This document shows, piece by piece, positions 38,301 to 53,300 of a stretch of 64,000 nt of DNA. The notes below the pieces were generated by a model, which saw only the letters and a list, made by a program, of their open reading frames with translations, had not been told where the DNA came from and ran no database searches. The stretch is from assembly GCF_019399895.1 (NCBI RefSeq), contig NC_091871.1, positions 4,865,001 through 4,929,000 of the forward strand, read 5' to 3'. Source of the stretch: Cardiocondyla obscurior. Its lineage: Eukaryota; Arthropoda; Insecta; Hymenoptera; Formicidae. Position numbers and translations under genes: made by a program. Every line of letters starts with the position of its first letter. Positions within the stretch are counted from its first letter, which is position 1.

Positions 38301-41300
38301 CGTATCGTGAGCTTGCCTCGAGCGATCCAACGCTGGGCTTTGGTCCCATCGCTCTCTGCTCTCTCTCTCTCTATCTCTCTCTCGCTCTCCTTCCCTTTAC
38401 TCTCCTCGTCTCTCCTTCCATTTCTCCGCTCCCGTCTATGATAACATAGACGATGTAAGCGAGTTTCGATCAGCGTTCAAGGAACTTGAGGGGTACTATC
38501 CACTCCACCGACATAACGACTCGTGTGTACTATACACGTAGAAACTCATGTGTGACCAACGGATAAGTTCTTAACGACCCTTCACCTCGATACAGCCGCC
38601 TCCGTTGCGCCAGTTGCATGTGTAGTGAACTGATCACGCCGTGCAACAGTTCGTGAATTCTTATCGAATGTTCGCGCATACATTATAAAGATTCGAGTTA
38701 AAAAATATTCACGGTACGCCGTAACGAACAATTGGCTAATTTTTATAGCTAAAAGAAAATGCTTTCAAGACTAACGTTAAGACGGATTAAAAATTGATAA
38801 TCATCTTTTGTTATGCTTATAATTATAATCACAAGTGTTTTTTTTACTTTCTCGTTTCGTGAGTTTTTTTGTGCATGCCTGATTTATTTGAATTTTATTT
38901 AATAATTAAAAAAATATCTCACGAATTCGTTTGAACAGATTAAGTTTTAATTTACTATATTTTTGACAAATTAGAAACAACGGTTGATGACACGTGGTAC
39001 GCGTTCTAGTCACGCATACATTCATTTGTAATAAAATTTTCAATATTTAGAGAAAATTATAGTGCTAACAAAAGTAATATCATGTTACACAATTAGAGAA
39101 ACTATTGCGTGGCGTAGAACTGTCAGGAAATATAATTCCGCGATAACGTGTGCGCACAATGAGAATGAATTGGAATTAAAAAAAAAAAAAAAAGAAGTAA
39201 CAATAAAACATTTCGAATTCGATAATTTGGCGATGTCAATTTTCTATAAAAACAATTCAAGCAGGTAACAATGTTATCTCGCGGCTTATTCGATATTCTA
39301 CGCTTGTTTCCAACAGTTTTTCTAACAGAATGGACGTTACAGAACTCAACTCGACATCGCCATCGACGAGCGAGCTTGGCGAGCTCGTTGACGAGGCCGA
39401 GAGCGACGAAGTAAATGCGGACAACGCGGATGACGAGGATGCGGTCGAAGACATCCTTTATATGCGCGGTGCCATCTTCACGATACATCTAGATGCCCCA
39501 GCCGAGAATTCCACCGTGAACGCGACAAAGATAAACGAGGTGAACGGCGCGGACCGGATCGAGCTGCGCGCCACGTCTCAGGTAACATTATTCCCCATAT
39601 TTCTCAGGTTAGCTTGTCGTATTGCCCCGTAAGTGTTTGCATGTTGTTCTACGACCATTTGTTATATTGAATACTAGAAGGACATTTGGTAAAAAATCTA
39701 TTGCAAGCTCTCTGATCTATAATACGAATACGACGTCGCCCAGGCAGTTACTATTTTATCGCCCAAGTACAATATAATACATTCGCGGCATATTAACATA
39801 AACGTTTAATAAGTAACGAGCATTAATTAGAGCAGTAGTCCTATTATTTTTATAATAGAATTCAATCTTTATCGATTTATTGGCAATTACTCATTGCACT
39901 GCGTAATCGATTTATTTAAAACCAGGCGATACGTAAAGTAAAATTTAAGCGCAGCTGCTGGAAATGGCGGGTATATGTATATTGGTATATATGCTTTAAG
40001 ATTTAACTAATTGCCACGTAAATACGAATTCAAACTTAGTTCTATTGATTCAGAGCAAATATTCGTATATATAGGAATAATCAATATTGCAAGAGTTGAC
40101 GCTAACTGCAAAGATTTAATTGATCGATATGTCCACGTTCCATCACCCTTCATACTAAATCAAGAGAATAACATCGAATTCGATTGTATTCGAGTTGAAT
40201 ACTCCAGAATAGAACATTCCGTGAAGAAATGTGAATAAATTATGCATTTTTATGTGCTAGGTATAGAAATAGATTACGTGAAATCGAGCATAAATCCAAG
40301 TGTTCTCAAGTAAGAAATCCTAGCTTCTTCGATTGTGATTTAAAATTAATATTCTCCATATACTCAAAAAAGACGAAGTTTTACGTGACAAGATTAGAAA
40401 TCCAATTAATTATTGATACTAAAATACCTCATATTTCTTGTATTGTGCAATAATATATTTCACTTTTAAAATGTCGCAAAGTTTCTTTCGGAAAAAATAT
40501 CAAATTAAAGATAAAATGTAGTGAGACAAACGTCAATATAATACATCATAATTTTCTTAAAATGTGTATTAACTGATAGAAATTAACCAAAATTACTAAA
40601 AATGAATATTAACATTGTGATTGATTACATGGAACATGATTAAAATTTAATGAAATTTAATTGACACGAAAATTTGGATAATATCAAATTAACACTCTAT
40701 ATGATAAAATCGATGTAACGTGAATTCGGCCTCTCTTTGAGTAAATTTCATTTTCGAATAAGCAAACGCACTAATATTTTGCAAGTCTCAACATTAAGTA
40801 CGAAATTCGTAGTTTCTAGGCCAATCTTTATTCAAAAGCTTCCTCAAATAAAAAACATGAGTCGCGCAACAGGTACTTGACATTCGCGGCAGCTTTCTTA
40901 ACATGCGGCAGGCTATCCTATTATTTCTGAAAATTTCCCGGCCCCGAATCGACAACATGCTCGTAGAGGAATCAATAAGTGATGAGGCGGATATCAGAAA
41001 GCGGGTCAACCTATAAATAATATTCTCTTTCCTTTGGCTGCTTGCTAAACTCATGTACTATCCTCACTTTGTTATGTTCGAAACTATGCAAAAAAAAAAA
41101 CACCTTTTCGCAGAACTTTCTGTAACTCACTTTTTATGCAGATATATCAAACTTGTCTCTAAAGTTACTCTTACGATACAAGAATTGACATGACATTTAT
41201 GCCTGATAAATTACGATGCTTTTTTTTAAGTTTTTTATAATTTTCCAATTTAATAAAATTCTTTAACACGCATACGTCAAGGACTTTTTTTTTAAATAAA

Positions 41301-44300
41301 TATCTTTTGCTTTTACTTAATTTAAACTATTTACTGTATTAATAGTTATAGACATAGATGCGGGTGATATATGTGTCCGCAGTGTATTGAGCTTCGGTTC
41401 GTGTGTTTGCTAAGCCCAAATGACTGTGCGAATCAGTCATCCCTGCGGGAAAATTACTGCTTGTTGATTCAGATAGGTTATCATGATAAATCTAGTCCTT
41501 AACACTGCGAATATATTTTTAAATCATTTAATTGAGAAGCATAATTTTAACAATTTAACGACGTGCGTTAAAAGATAATAAAGAGGTTGAAAATCAATAA
41601 GTAAGAATTTCTAATCGTTTATCTAATTTTAAATGCATCTAACTAGATATATAGAAAATTGGTTTTCATTCTTTGACTACAAGTTCTCCTTTCAACGTTA
41701 AAAATTTTTATACGTGCAGATCGATACATAGCAAATTCAATACGAAACTGGCGATAACATTTCTTGTTTCTCTGGATATTCAGGGCCCAAATCTAGAGCA
41801 AAAACTGCCATCCACAATGGAGAGCATCGTGAGCACTGAACCAGCGTGTTCTTTGGACTGTGGACCGGCGGGAAATTGTTATATCGAGCAATCTCGCGGA
41901 GATGAAGTCGATGTAATGATCGAAGAAAAAGAAGAAGAAGAAGAAGACGAAGACGAAGACGACGACGACGACGACGACGACGACGGCGACGGAGCCGTCG
42001 ATCTCGAAGGTAATACCGTGAACCTCAGACGAAAGCAAGGAACATTCAGACAGAGATGCCAGTGTCCTCTCGGAAGAGGTGGAGATCGTTGTCAGCTCGG
42101 TAAGTGATATTTTTTTGTCTTTTTTCCATGAATAATATATCAGAATTTTTGCCTCAATTAAATTTGCCTTTACAATGCTCTAGCGTGTAGATAAGAAAAA
42201 TGAAAAGTTTATCGACACTGATTTTATCACGACTTCCTTTTCCAAAACTCATTCTCTTAAAATCAATATTTTTACTAAAGAACAGAAACACCCTGTTGCT
42301 CACGATGTTCTTAAATAATATTAGAAAGAAAAATTTATTTAGAAATACGAAATAAAGTTTAATAAGCGATATCGGCGTGAGATATCGATGAGTAATTGTC
42401 TTGGCGAAAACAAACTCAATATTGAGGGGGGTAAAAAAGGTAAAGGCCTGCAACCGGTGAAGTTCGAAGAATTGAAAACTTGCTCATCATCGGTCGCGTC
42501 CGCTTTGTTCCACCCCCGTACAAAACTTACGGCATCTAAGTCGAAAGAGTACTGCTTTCGCCTCGAGGTCCCGGGAGTTCCGCATTCGAGGCGATCAGAT
42601 CTGTTTGCACCTGGTTGCTTTACGGAAACTCCCAGGAAACTCGACGTGCGGGACGCTCTCAGTAATCTCAAACTTTTAACCCTTTGAGATGCCCGCTGTG
42701 GTGCGCGCGCGCGAGGCCGTCCAACGGATAACGTTAAACGTTCTCGAAGATCTTCCGAGACCCGCCACCACGTCACGGAAATGTAAATTGCCGATGGCAT
42801 ACACACGAGCAAAACTTTGTCGTCGACTATCTCGAATTATAGCGAGAGGGTGATGGGGATTATGTCAACGTTCTTGATAATTTAAATTCTCACGAATACC
42901 CTTCCAATTGTTAATACAACAATGTCATATCATTGTTTTATTTATTATCGGTAAAATGTGATAACTCTTATCGCTCTCTATTAGTTTGACATGTTAAAAA
43001 AATTAAAAAAAATTTAATATTAACTATGCAGCTTATGCCGCCTGACCGACTTTGTTTATTATAATTGCACTAAATTGTAACAAACTATGAAAGAATTCAT
43101 ACCGAAATTTATAATTTATTTTGAAATTATGTTGAATATTTGACTGAATCAATTGAATTTTTTTTAAACACGATAGCAAGTCGCGCGCTTTGCAATCTTC
43201 AATTATTACAAATAAAGACAAACAGTAATAATTAACAAACGCTTTCTTAATGTAATAAATTAATTAAGTTAAAAAATATAATATAATTATTTTTCGCGTG
43301 TAGTGATCCGCTACGCGCGATAATCTTACGCGAGGTGAGAACCGAACGCCGTCGAGATTGTCGTAGATCAGATCGCGCGGAGGCTACCGTCCGTGAGACG
43401 GGAATTACGTTTGTAAGCGAAGATGCGAACACCGCGCGCGCCGTTGGTCTTTGCTTGACGCTCGGCCACTACGCCCCGATAACGCGATAGACAAACAAAA
43501 ATGCACACAGCTTGATCACAAAAATTCCGTGGCCGTTGTTAAAAATTATTAAATGTAAAACCGTTTTCTTTTACGTAGAAGAAGCAGGAGTAAATGACGC
43601 GCGCTCTCTATAATGTCTAGTATTTTTAAAAAGTCGATATCTATTTTAGTATTATCAATACTTCTAAACCAATAACAGGAGTTATCAGTAATGGCATTTT
43701 ATAAAATGCATAGCTTAAACGAGAGTACAATACGTTATTTCAAGTCTTAAAATCTAAGTAAAAATGTTGATAAAAAAAATTTCCTGTGTTTAACTAGCAT
43801 GCGAGAAACAAAGATTATCTTGAAATAGCGGCATATCGTACTTCGCTTCCACCATCTATGAGTGTTCGAAATGTACGGATTAAGCTGCTCGGTATTCGGT
43901 TTAATCTTGCAGAGTGGTTTATATTGCATCATAGGATTGCATGGGATTAAGCGGCAGAAAAATTGTGAGAAGAGATCGATGGTCCGTAGTTTGAAGTATG
44001 TTTTACGCTTCAATATTTGAGTGTTTTATCGTACAGTTTCCGTATATGACGCGAATCGATGCAAAAATTACGATATGGCAAACATTTATCTAGTTCTCAC
44101 GACAAGCTCTATAACACAATCGCTTATCTGAAACGATGAAACTATAGTTCATCTCGTAGCAACTTGATTTTTAATTACCGCGGCGGCAACTGCGTTAAAT
44201 TTATTTAAGATTAATTTTTTTTCATTCAAAATTGTAATAATTCAAAAGAAATCAAATTTCTTTGCAAATTGCGATAAAATTAGAATATGAAATATAATAA

Positions 44301-47300
44301 TTATGCAAGGTATTGTTATAGAAAATAGGTCATAAAGTGAATAAAAATATAGATTTGCATTTTCGCTTTTAATCGTTAAAGCAAATGTGTGTAAAAATTT
44401 GTAAATATATAATTGTCAATTGCTTATATTTCAAGTTAGAGTCTTGCTAAATAATTACTGACAAACTTTAAAAAATACTAAAAAGATACGACTTACATAT
44501 TGTAATTCTAATAATACGAGCGGCATAATTACGTTATTCATATTACCGTATGTAAGTTTCGCGATAGGAAGTTCGATTGCGATTAAGTAAGTATTAAGAT
44601 ACTGCACATTGTGCACAGAATGCATCGTGTTACAAAAGGCTTGTTTTATATTGACCTAGTACAGGATTATTCGCCACCTTGTTATTCGGCGTGGCCAAAT
44701 TAAGCCTCGCTGAGCGGCTTGGAGTAAAACCACGAGGTGGGCGTTGCCTGCCAGTTAATTCCGCTTGTGAAGGTTTAAAGCAAACGCGACCTGCAAACCG
44801 AGTCGTCCTCGTTGATTCTCTGAGCAAGATCTAACGAGCTTAATTTATTTTATCAACGACGCCCACTGCACACCGCGCTTTGGGTTCTCGTTTATACATA
44901 TAAATATTTATTCTTCCCAATGCGAATACGTTAGCTCTTGACAAGAAATCTAAGCGACGAATATTTGCGCATTAAAAATATTGCCCATCAGCTTGAAACT
45001 GATTGACAAAGCGTAATGATATAGCGCAAATATTATTGAACCAGCACAAAAGCGCAAATAAATTCTTGAGTCAGTTATGAACCTATACAATCTATTTTTA
45101 TAAAATAAAATAACGCCAAGTTTTTATTTTCATAATAAGTTATTTTCATAAAATAATTAAAATTAATTTAATTAAATTTGATTGTTTATCTATCCAAGTG
45201 AGAATAAAAATTGATAAAAAATATTTGGCGAAGAAAGCTTGCGATGAAATGTACCTACATGTAAACGGAACAAATAAATAGCAAAATTAAATTACGTATC
45301 TTTCTTCTAAATTTAATGAGAAAAAAAAAAAATGAATTAAATGTCAAGCGTAAGTAATAATAATTACGTCTGTAAATGTTATATATATACATGTACGTAA
45401 TTTATTACGTCAAGAAGTTATTTGCTTGTGATAAATCACGCATTGCGAAATTAAGACAAGTCAAGACAATAGTCTGGCGGAACGGATGTTTAATAATGAT
45501 AAATTTCACGCATTATTCAAAAACTAATGCGAGACGTAAAATGCATAAGGATAAACTGCAATTTCTTCTACTATTTAAACGCGAAAATGGTGGGTACCTC
45601 CGGCGGCTTAGCGCGAAAACAAAAATTTACTAGCAGCTGCCGTCGAGACGTAACTTTGGGCTGCTACATTTTAATAGTGATACATTATCCAGACTTTTAA
45701 TATTACAAAGTGCAGCTCGGTAATTCCGCATCATCCGTCCGGCATCGCGAGGTGTGAGAGACGGCGGCTTTGCTGTGATTTATGTCACGGTTGAAGCTGC
45801 GCACGCGGCGCGATGAGCGGAAGAATTATTTTTTCGCAGCTGCCGCGCCCTTTTCTCTTCCTCGTTACAACCGGACATAAATCAAGGGAGCTTCCGTGCC
45901 ATTTCAGCCAAAACCGGAATCAGCCCTCCCCCGTCCCCTCTCCCCGTCCCCAGACAGGAACATCGGATTACCTACTTTTTTTTTTTAATAATATTCTTAA
46001 GTTGCAACGAGGTGTGCATGCCGTAAAAACGCACGTGCGTTAATTATTTCGCCCCGGATACATAGAAAAGAGGAATCTCGTTGCGGGAAAACTACAGATA
46101 CCGTTACTTCTCTTCTACCAAATTAAAATCCACGCCAACATTTGTCGCGTAATTCACGATTGTTATATGTATGTATGTGCCATGTGTAAAATAAAATATT
46201 CAAAATTGCCGGTAGTAAACCGAGTTCGTAATTAGTATTGCGATGTTATCTCCCACCCAGAATGTTCACGGAAGTATACAGAGGATGGTTTTCTCTATCG
46301 AAGAAAGCACCGGTTCAAAGACCTAACAATCATCGCCTCTTTCAGAACCAATCGTCGGACAATTGCCGACTATTCTGCACAACACGGTGCTATTATACTA
46401 CCACGATGATCTTTGTACGTTAGAGAACCGGGTTCGATCGGTCGGCCCGACGAAATTCAACGAAATTGGCGCTCCGCCAAAATGGCGTTCCACACGCTAG
46501 ATTAAGCAGATTAACCGCGCGCGTCTCCAGTGGGCATTGTAACAGAGGCCGGACAGAGAGCGTAGCCCAAATGTCGTTAAATTCTTGCTATTTGCGGATA
46601 AATCGCGCCTTCCTAATTGTGCGATCTCTATTTCATTAAGCCTAGGGGAAAACACGATTGTCGAACATCAGATAGGATAATTGCAACGTCAGTCTGTCAT
46701 GGGACAATTGAGATTCAGAATAACGATCTTGTCATTTAAACAAATCACATCGACGTTAATCGATTGAGAGTATTTGCCGTACCGATTTTCATATGTTCTT
46801 CTTTCAAAGATTTTTTCTTTTTTTTTTTTATACATACAACTAATCATATAAAATTGCTGCGTGTCGCCGGTTTTCAAAACCACGTGCGTAACAATAAAAA
46901 AAAAAAAGACAGATTTAACAAGTTGCGACATAAATTGGTGTACAATATTTCGATATCATACAAACCAGTCATGGTAGCTGACGTATTATTTACAAAATAA
47001 AAGTGGCTGCAGAATATTTTTCTCTCAAACTGTTTAAAACTTCATTTATTCATCATTTGGTCTGTCAGTAAGCTACATAAAGAATTTGCAGCGCTTTTAA
47101 GTAAAAAAGAAAATCTATAAAAAATTGAGTTTAGCGCTGTCTCGTTGAAAGTGAATGTTAGACGAGCAGCCTGTTGCATTTTTAATACAACGTAATGTGT
47201 TTCGAGGCGTTAAATTCTCTTTTCCTTTTCCCTAAAAGGTTCTGAACGTTCTGAAGCATTTGATTGAGTGGCCTGTTGCAATCTGGTCAAGAACAATTAA

Positions 47301-50300
47301 ATAATTTAGCGACTCGATTAGGTCGAAATTTCAAGAATTTCCAAGTCCATTCTTGTTGGAAAGTTATTTTTAAAATTATATAAATATAATAACCACATCT
47401 TCTTATTAAATATAAAACTTTGTATTAAGTGAATTGTGTTTGAACTTTCTAATTAGTAATAATTAAATTTACATTTATCTCATTGTTCATTCTTTTAAAT
47501 ACACATGTTAATTATAATTTTTCTTGAGATTAAAGTACTCTGTTCTTTTATCTCTGATTTGTTACACATACATATAAATTAAATTTCAACCCATTCAACG
47601 CGGAATTAGAATTAAATATTTCTTGTTATTTAAAAAAGTACTAAAAATAGCAAGTCTAATTGCACTATATTGTGCTTTCAATATCGACCGACTATTCCGT
47701 ATACTCAAGTATTCGGCTACATGCTCGTTAATCGAATTCATGAATAATTTCCTGCTAGTCAAAGTCACGAACTACAACGTAATCAGTTTCGATAAAATGA
47801 CGTGTTATTAATTCAAGATAATAAAGGTAAAGAAGAAAAATGGCGAATAATAAAGAACAAATAATAAAATTATGGAATCTTATAAATAAATAGATAATAT
47901 AATAATGGAATAAATAAGTTAATAAAATAGAATTGAAATACAGCCAATTTAGTTGATTGGCACATTCTCGATTTGAAATTAATTTTTTATTGACGTCGTT
48001 TATTACTCGTCGTGATAGTCGGTGTTGCATTTTTAGCAATGATATATTTATCAATGCTAGCGATTTTATAATAAATAAAAAAAATTAAACATTGAATAAA
48101 TTTAACTTAAATTGCACTAAAAATAATTGTCGATACTTTTTTTAACAAATGACATCGAATGCATTAAGATGACCTTAATGTATTCGAGTTCTTTTTTCTA
48201 ATAAAACGTATTCGTTTAATTTCCATTATTCGATTAACTTGTATCAAGATGTTTGCCGAATTTCACGTAAGGGTCTCATTTAAATGTAAAACGTGATGAC
48301 GTGACAACATTAACGCACAATCACGAGTTCGTAATATTCCGGCATATACATTTAAGCACATACATATACATAACGATCGCGCGAACGTAGAGTTGCGACA
48401 CGTTGCTATCGCGCATATTACCCAAGTGCATCTACCTACTCCAAGACGCGCACAGTTGCAAGATATAATTCGGTTACCGCATTATCGGCTCATGAAGCAG
48501 CCATTATCGTCGCTCGCGCGGCACGATTTCCCCCGGTTGAAAGGCTTCATTGATAATTTGATATATTTTGAACGCGCGAGCCGTCTGTCGCGTCTCGAAT
48601 CGATAGAAATCTCGCGCGGTGTTCCAATCATCCGCGCGGATAAGTTATAAAACGCGATCAGAAATCACGCTCGATAATCCATTTCGTTAACAAAGTAACG
48701 CGATACGCTTTCTTACAAAGTTGTATAATTCAAGCGGATATCTTCCGCAAGGATCTCGTATTAAGTTGGAATTTTTATTACAGATTTTTTTTTTTTTCTT
48801 TGGCACTGATTACTACGATTATCGCGTTTGTCCAGAGTATTGATATATAATATATTTTATGATAAATTATAGTAATATATGAAGCATACGTGAATAAGCG
48901 CGGAAAAATGAAAATAAAACGCGATTCTTTCTCCGCTAGACATTCTAAATGTTAAAAAAGTCCGTTGAGATATATTTTCATGAAAACAACAGATTTTCCG
49001 TTTCTTTACGGAAGGAATAAATGGATAGCTGGTATCTTTTCACGTAAACTAGAAGGTGTCATGAATTATCGTAACATTCCAACGCTTTCCGTCAAGTTCT
49101 ACAATTTTTATCCCGCCCATTTTCTTTCTCTCGCACATCCACCAAGAGTTACTGTTCTTAAGATACTTCGTGCGCGGTGCCCACGAGATTACCAAGTGCG
49201 AATACTTTAAGCTGAATCTAAAATGTGTCAAGAAATAAATAACGCAAGCGGGTCACGACGTGCAAGTAGAAATGACTGTATTTTAAACAGCAAAATTTAA
49301 GGATGACTTTACGTTGATATCAAAAACTTTACAACTTTGATTCTTTTTGCCAATAAATAATATGCAATTAAGAATGATATCAAAAACACTCTATACATAT
49401 ATTTATTATACTTGTAGTACCTATATAATATTACTATTAGATATAAAGTATTTTATTTAATTTTATTATACATATGTATATTACTTTATTTTTCTATTTC
49501 TTTCTGCAAAGCTATGATTTTCTTTTTCATATCGCAATAAATTTATATACGTTTAATATATCGCATAATCATACTGACAATGAGAATGACGTATAATTGT
49601 TTTAAGGATAACCGCCAAATAGCACCGATTTCAAGAACAAAGGAGCACATAGTGGTCTGAGACAGGTCGTTGATCCCGTTGGTCTTTCGCTTGTTTTCCA
49701 GCATCTCGAAAGCGTCTCCATTAACTCTTTTCTTTCGAGGTGCGAGACGAAAAATTACGAAACGAAAGAGAGAAAAAAAAAGAAGTAACATTTCTCTGCT
49801 GCGAGATTCACGCGCGGTAGACGACTGAATTTGGATTTTCCTGAAAATTATTTTCTTGCTTAAATTTTTTGCTCTATGTTTATAGCACAAGCAACAATAG
49901 TTTATCTAAAAATCCAGCAAAACAGCGAGAGCTGTTTTTATATTTCCATGAAATTATGCTCTTGAGCGTTAAGCTGTAGTTGTAATAATATAATCAAACA
50001 TCTTGCACGAATTCTCTCACTTGGCACTTTGTGCCGCGAGAGTAAAGAGAGCGTTTGTTGTCGAAAAGTTACAGTTTAGCAGCTCTAAACGATATAATTA
50101 TCATGAATAGCACAATCAAATTTTGAATTTAATTCTGTTTAATAATAATTATTATTTCGCATTTCTCGTCAGTGTTAGCTATCACATTTTTAATTAGATT
50201 CGAAAAAAAATAACAACTGTTTATCATAACATGTTGTCTCTCGCCAGTTTCATCCGCACCGTAATAAACAACTGACTCTTTATTTCTCTCACTTTACGAT

Positions 50301-53300
50301 ATATCATAAAAGTCTAGCGAATCTCCGAGTTGCAGTCGGAGAATATGCACTAATAAAGTATGCGGAAAGAGCAACAATATGAAAAAGAAGTGCAATGTAA
50401 GGTGCGACATAAAAGAAGGTAAATCGTTAAAGACGACAAAGTTTTTTTTTTTGTATGACGCATTGCTACTAACATTGTAAAAAGTTTTTTTTATAAAACA
50501 GCTTTCTTACGATAACGACGACAAATGTCCTAAAGACGAGAAAACGAGGCAAAAGTCTAGCAAATAATATTGGGGGTTGTTCGTCCTTTTTACTATGAAT
50601 GGATTAAACCTTTTAATAATGGCTATTATCAAATTTGTGCATTTCGGATCAGCTTTGAGCCATCTTTAGCTACCTAACTAATTACTTAATACCATACTAA
50701 TAAAAATAATTTTTTGCTACAAATATAATAGTTAAATATATTGAATTACTGCAATATAGCATTTTAAAAAGTTATAAAAATTCTTTAAATCTAGATGTAA
50801 CATTGGTGCCAATGTGACATATTTTTTTATTGTTTCCACGTACTGTAATTGAAAATTACAGAACGTATATTGATTAAAGGTAAAAACCTAAGCGGATTAA
50901 TTATCCTCAATCCTAATATTCTCGTATATTAATTAATGGAAAAACGAGACCACGTTCGTTAATTAATGAATCGATTGCGCCACAACATAATTATTATCTG
51001 CGAAATTAATTGCTATTAAACAAATGGAATACGAAGTATAATTTAATTAATAAGATTAATAATTAAAATTTACAAGCATTGTGCTAAAACGTATATTGAG
51101 TTTTATGCTGAGAAAGACATGCTTTTTCATCGATCGATTCTTTTGTAATTTGTGATATTAATCTGAGATTAATTTTAGAACATTTACCATATTCAACAGA
51201 CTCAAACTGTAATATTTAATTTTGCAAAAAAAATAAAAGACCTGGTTCTAAAAACCTTTAATCTTATAATTTATTTATATATTACTTGGAACATTTTCAG
51301 TTTTAAAATAATTAATATTTACCGCATTGTGCAGTATTACAATATTATTTGCAAATTTATTTCGCCAGATAGTAATTAATTCAAAGTAATTTTAAATATA
51401 ATAGACACGGATTTAATTCTCCCGTGATATGATTTTTCATCTGACATCGCTCAGCCGACTTCGGTGATGACAAACGCTCGCGACAATTTTTACATCCGGT
51501 TGCATCGAGAAATGGCACGAATGTCGTTTGTTGAGAGAGTAAACATTCCACGAATATCGTTCCGTACCGAGTCTCGAAGTGATAGCGATAGACGTGAGGT
51601 GCGAAGTACCCTGCGTCTTCCGTAGTGATGCCAAGCCGCATATATCGTACACCCACCTACATAGATACGCGTATGGCCACGATATGCACGTCCCATCGTG
51701 TGTGAGTATATATGTATATATATATTTCCACCGTTCATGCGCCTAGATAGAAAGGAGAAGGCACATGCACATGCACATGCAGGGCCGCAGCTCAGTATAC
51801 CGCGAGCAAACATTTACGCGGTCGCGATAAATCAATTTGGTTGTCTTTGATAAAATAATTTGTACATCTGGACCGTGTGTTATTGTGCACGGAGAATCGT
51901 TGTGCATTAATTCGCAAGCTAATATTTAAGCTCGGCTTTACGTGTGCAAGAAAGTGTAAATTCGCGTTACCGAAACTATATCCATATAACGATATCGCAT
52001 ACGAGAAGAGTACAGTTAAATTTGTAAGCGAGGGGAAAAAACGTCATTATATTATAGACGCTAATTTTACTTTTACTTTGTTCATTTTTCAATTCTTAAA
52101 ATACCTTTAGTTTTACTAATTTAGCGATTTTTTTTTCTTTTTTTTGCTGTAAAAACACGAAATTAATTTAACAAATATTATAAAAATTTAGTTTCTATAA
52201 TCATATTTTTGTAAAAATGCATTTTTATGTATTTACGAGCAAATATTTTAATAAAAAAATTGATAAATTTATTTCAAATAATGCATCAAGATGATTTTAC
52301 TATTATCGCTTTTGAAATATGCAACGTCCACCGTTAATCAGTTTCATCAAATTACTTTATTTCTAGTTGCAGTACATTATCCTTCGAAAAAATAAAAACT
52401 TGCACGTGTATCTTTTCGACGATCGTTTTAAAATAATCAATTTAGAAAAACATTTGCGATTACATGTTAAATATGAAAGTGACGTTACACGATGGAAGTA
52501 AACTATACATATATGTATATCTTAATTCGAGCTGTAACATAAATTGCCCTGAAAGCGGCGTGGCCCCGCATAGGTACACTGTGCATGCGATAGGAGTGGG
52601 TTTCAATGTTCTTCTGACCGTTGCTTCGAGCCGTATTGTTTTCTCTAGAGTAGGGCTTCGGCGCGGCTATTGTTAGGTTCCCACCGCGTTCTTCGTAACG
52701 CGGTGTACTTGATCTTTCGCTTTGTCTTTTCTTCTACCCCAGCACGGGGCAGGTTGAAAAGCCAACCCTGACACACGAGCTTCTTATTACACAATTCTAT
52801 CGTTAGTTCAGTGACCTTATAGCATATTTTATCAAGATTTTATCAACTACCGGAGCGGTAAATGATTCTCGAATCAACATTTTTTACTTTACGCGGTAAT
52901 ATAAAAGACGTAAAGCACAGCGTATATTTTATGCTATTGGTGTGTTTGTCAAAACGTTACTTCGGACTTATTCAGTCTATCCCACCCCTTTAAATTATAT
53001 ATACCTATTTAATTTTCGTTTTATTCTTTACAAAATCCTTCCGTGATAACCAATTCGAATATTACGATTCTTAAATTTATTAATCACAAACGTCGAATTC
53101 GGCATGCATAGCACGAGACGAAAGAATAGTACTTTTGTTGGTCGTATAACGGCACGATTCTTAGTGTTCGCTTCTCAGTCTCAATCTTTTTCGTTTCTCG
53201 CTCACGGGAAAGCTCTCGATCTTAACGACTCGGTAAATTTTCGGCGTGTGTACGCGAGCTCGGAAACTCCGTGCGTCGCTTGTACAAAGGCGCCATTCCA

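Larger units (their letters stand above)
33120..39261 (+). other. EGF/LamG gene intron 2 (about 6.2 kb), may hide a small exon
   Basis: AT-rich intron containing transposon copy 2 (37434-37711), an A-run (37812-37838), a GC/CT-rich block (38000-38640) and a low-complexity stretch at 35300-36130 with coding-like fragments on the minus strand. Because the strongest acceptors of exon 3 are out of phase with exon 2, a short exon may exist here that I could not identify. Confidence 0.55.

Noticed and set aside
46420..46455. GGGTTCGATCGGT resembling a tRNA T-loop
   Set aside because: No acceptor stem, D-arm or anticodon arm could be fitted to the flanking sequence.
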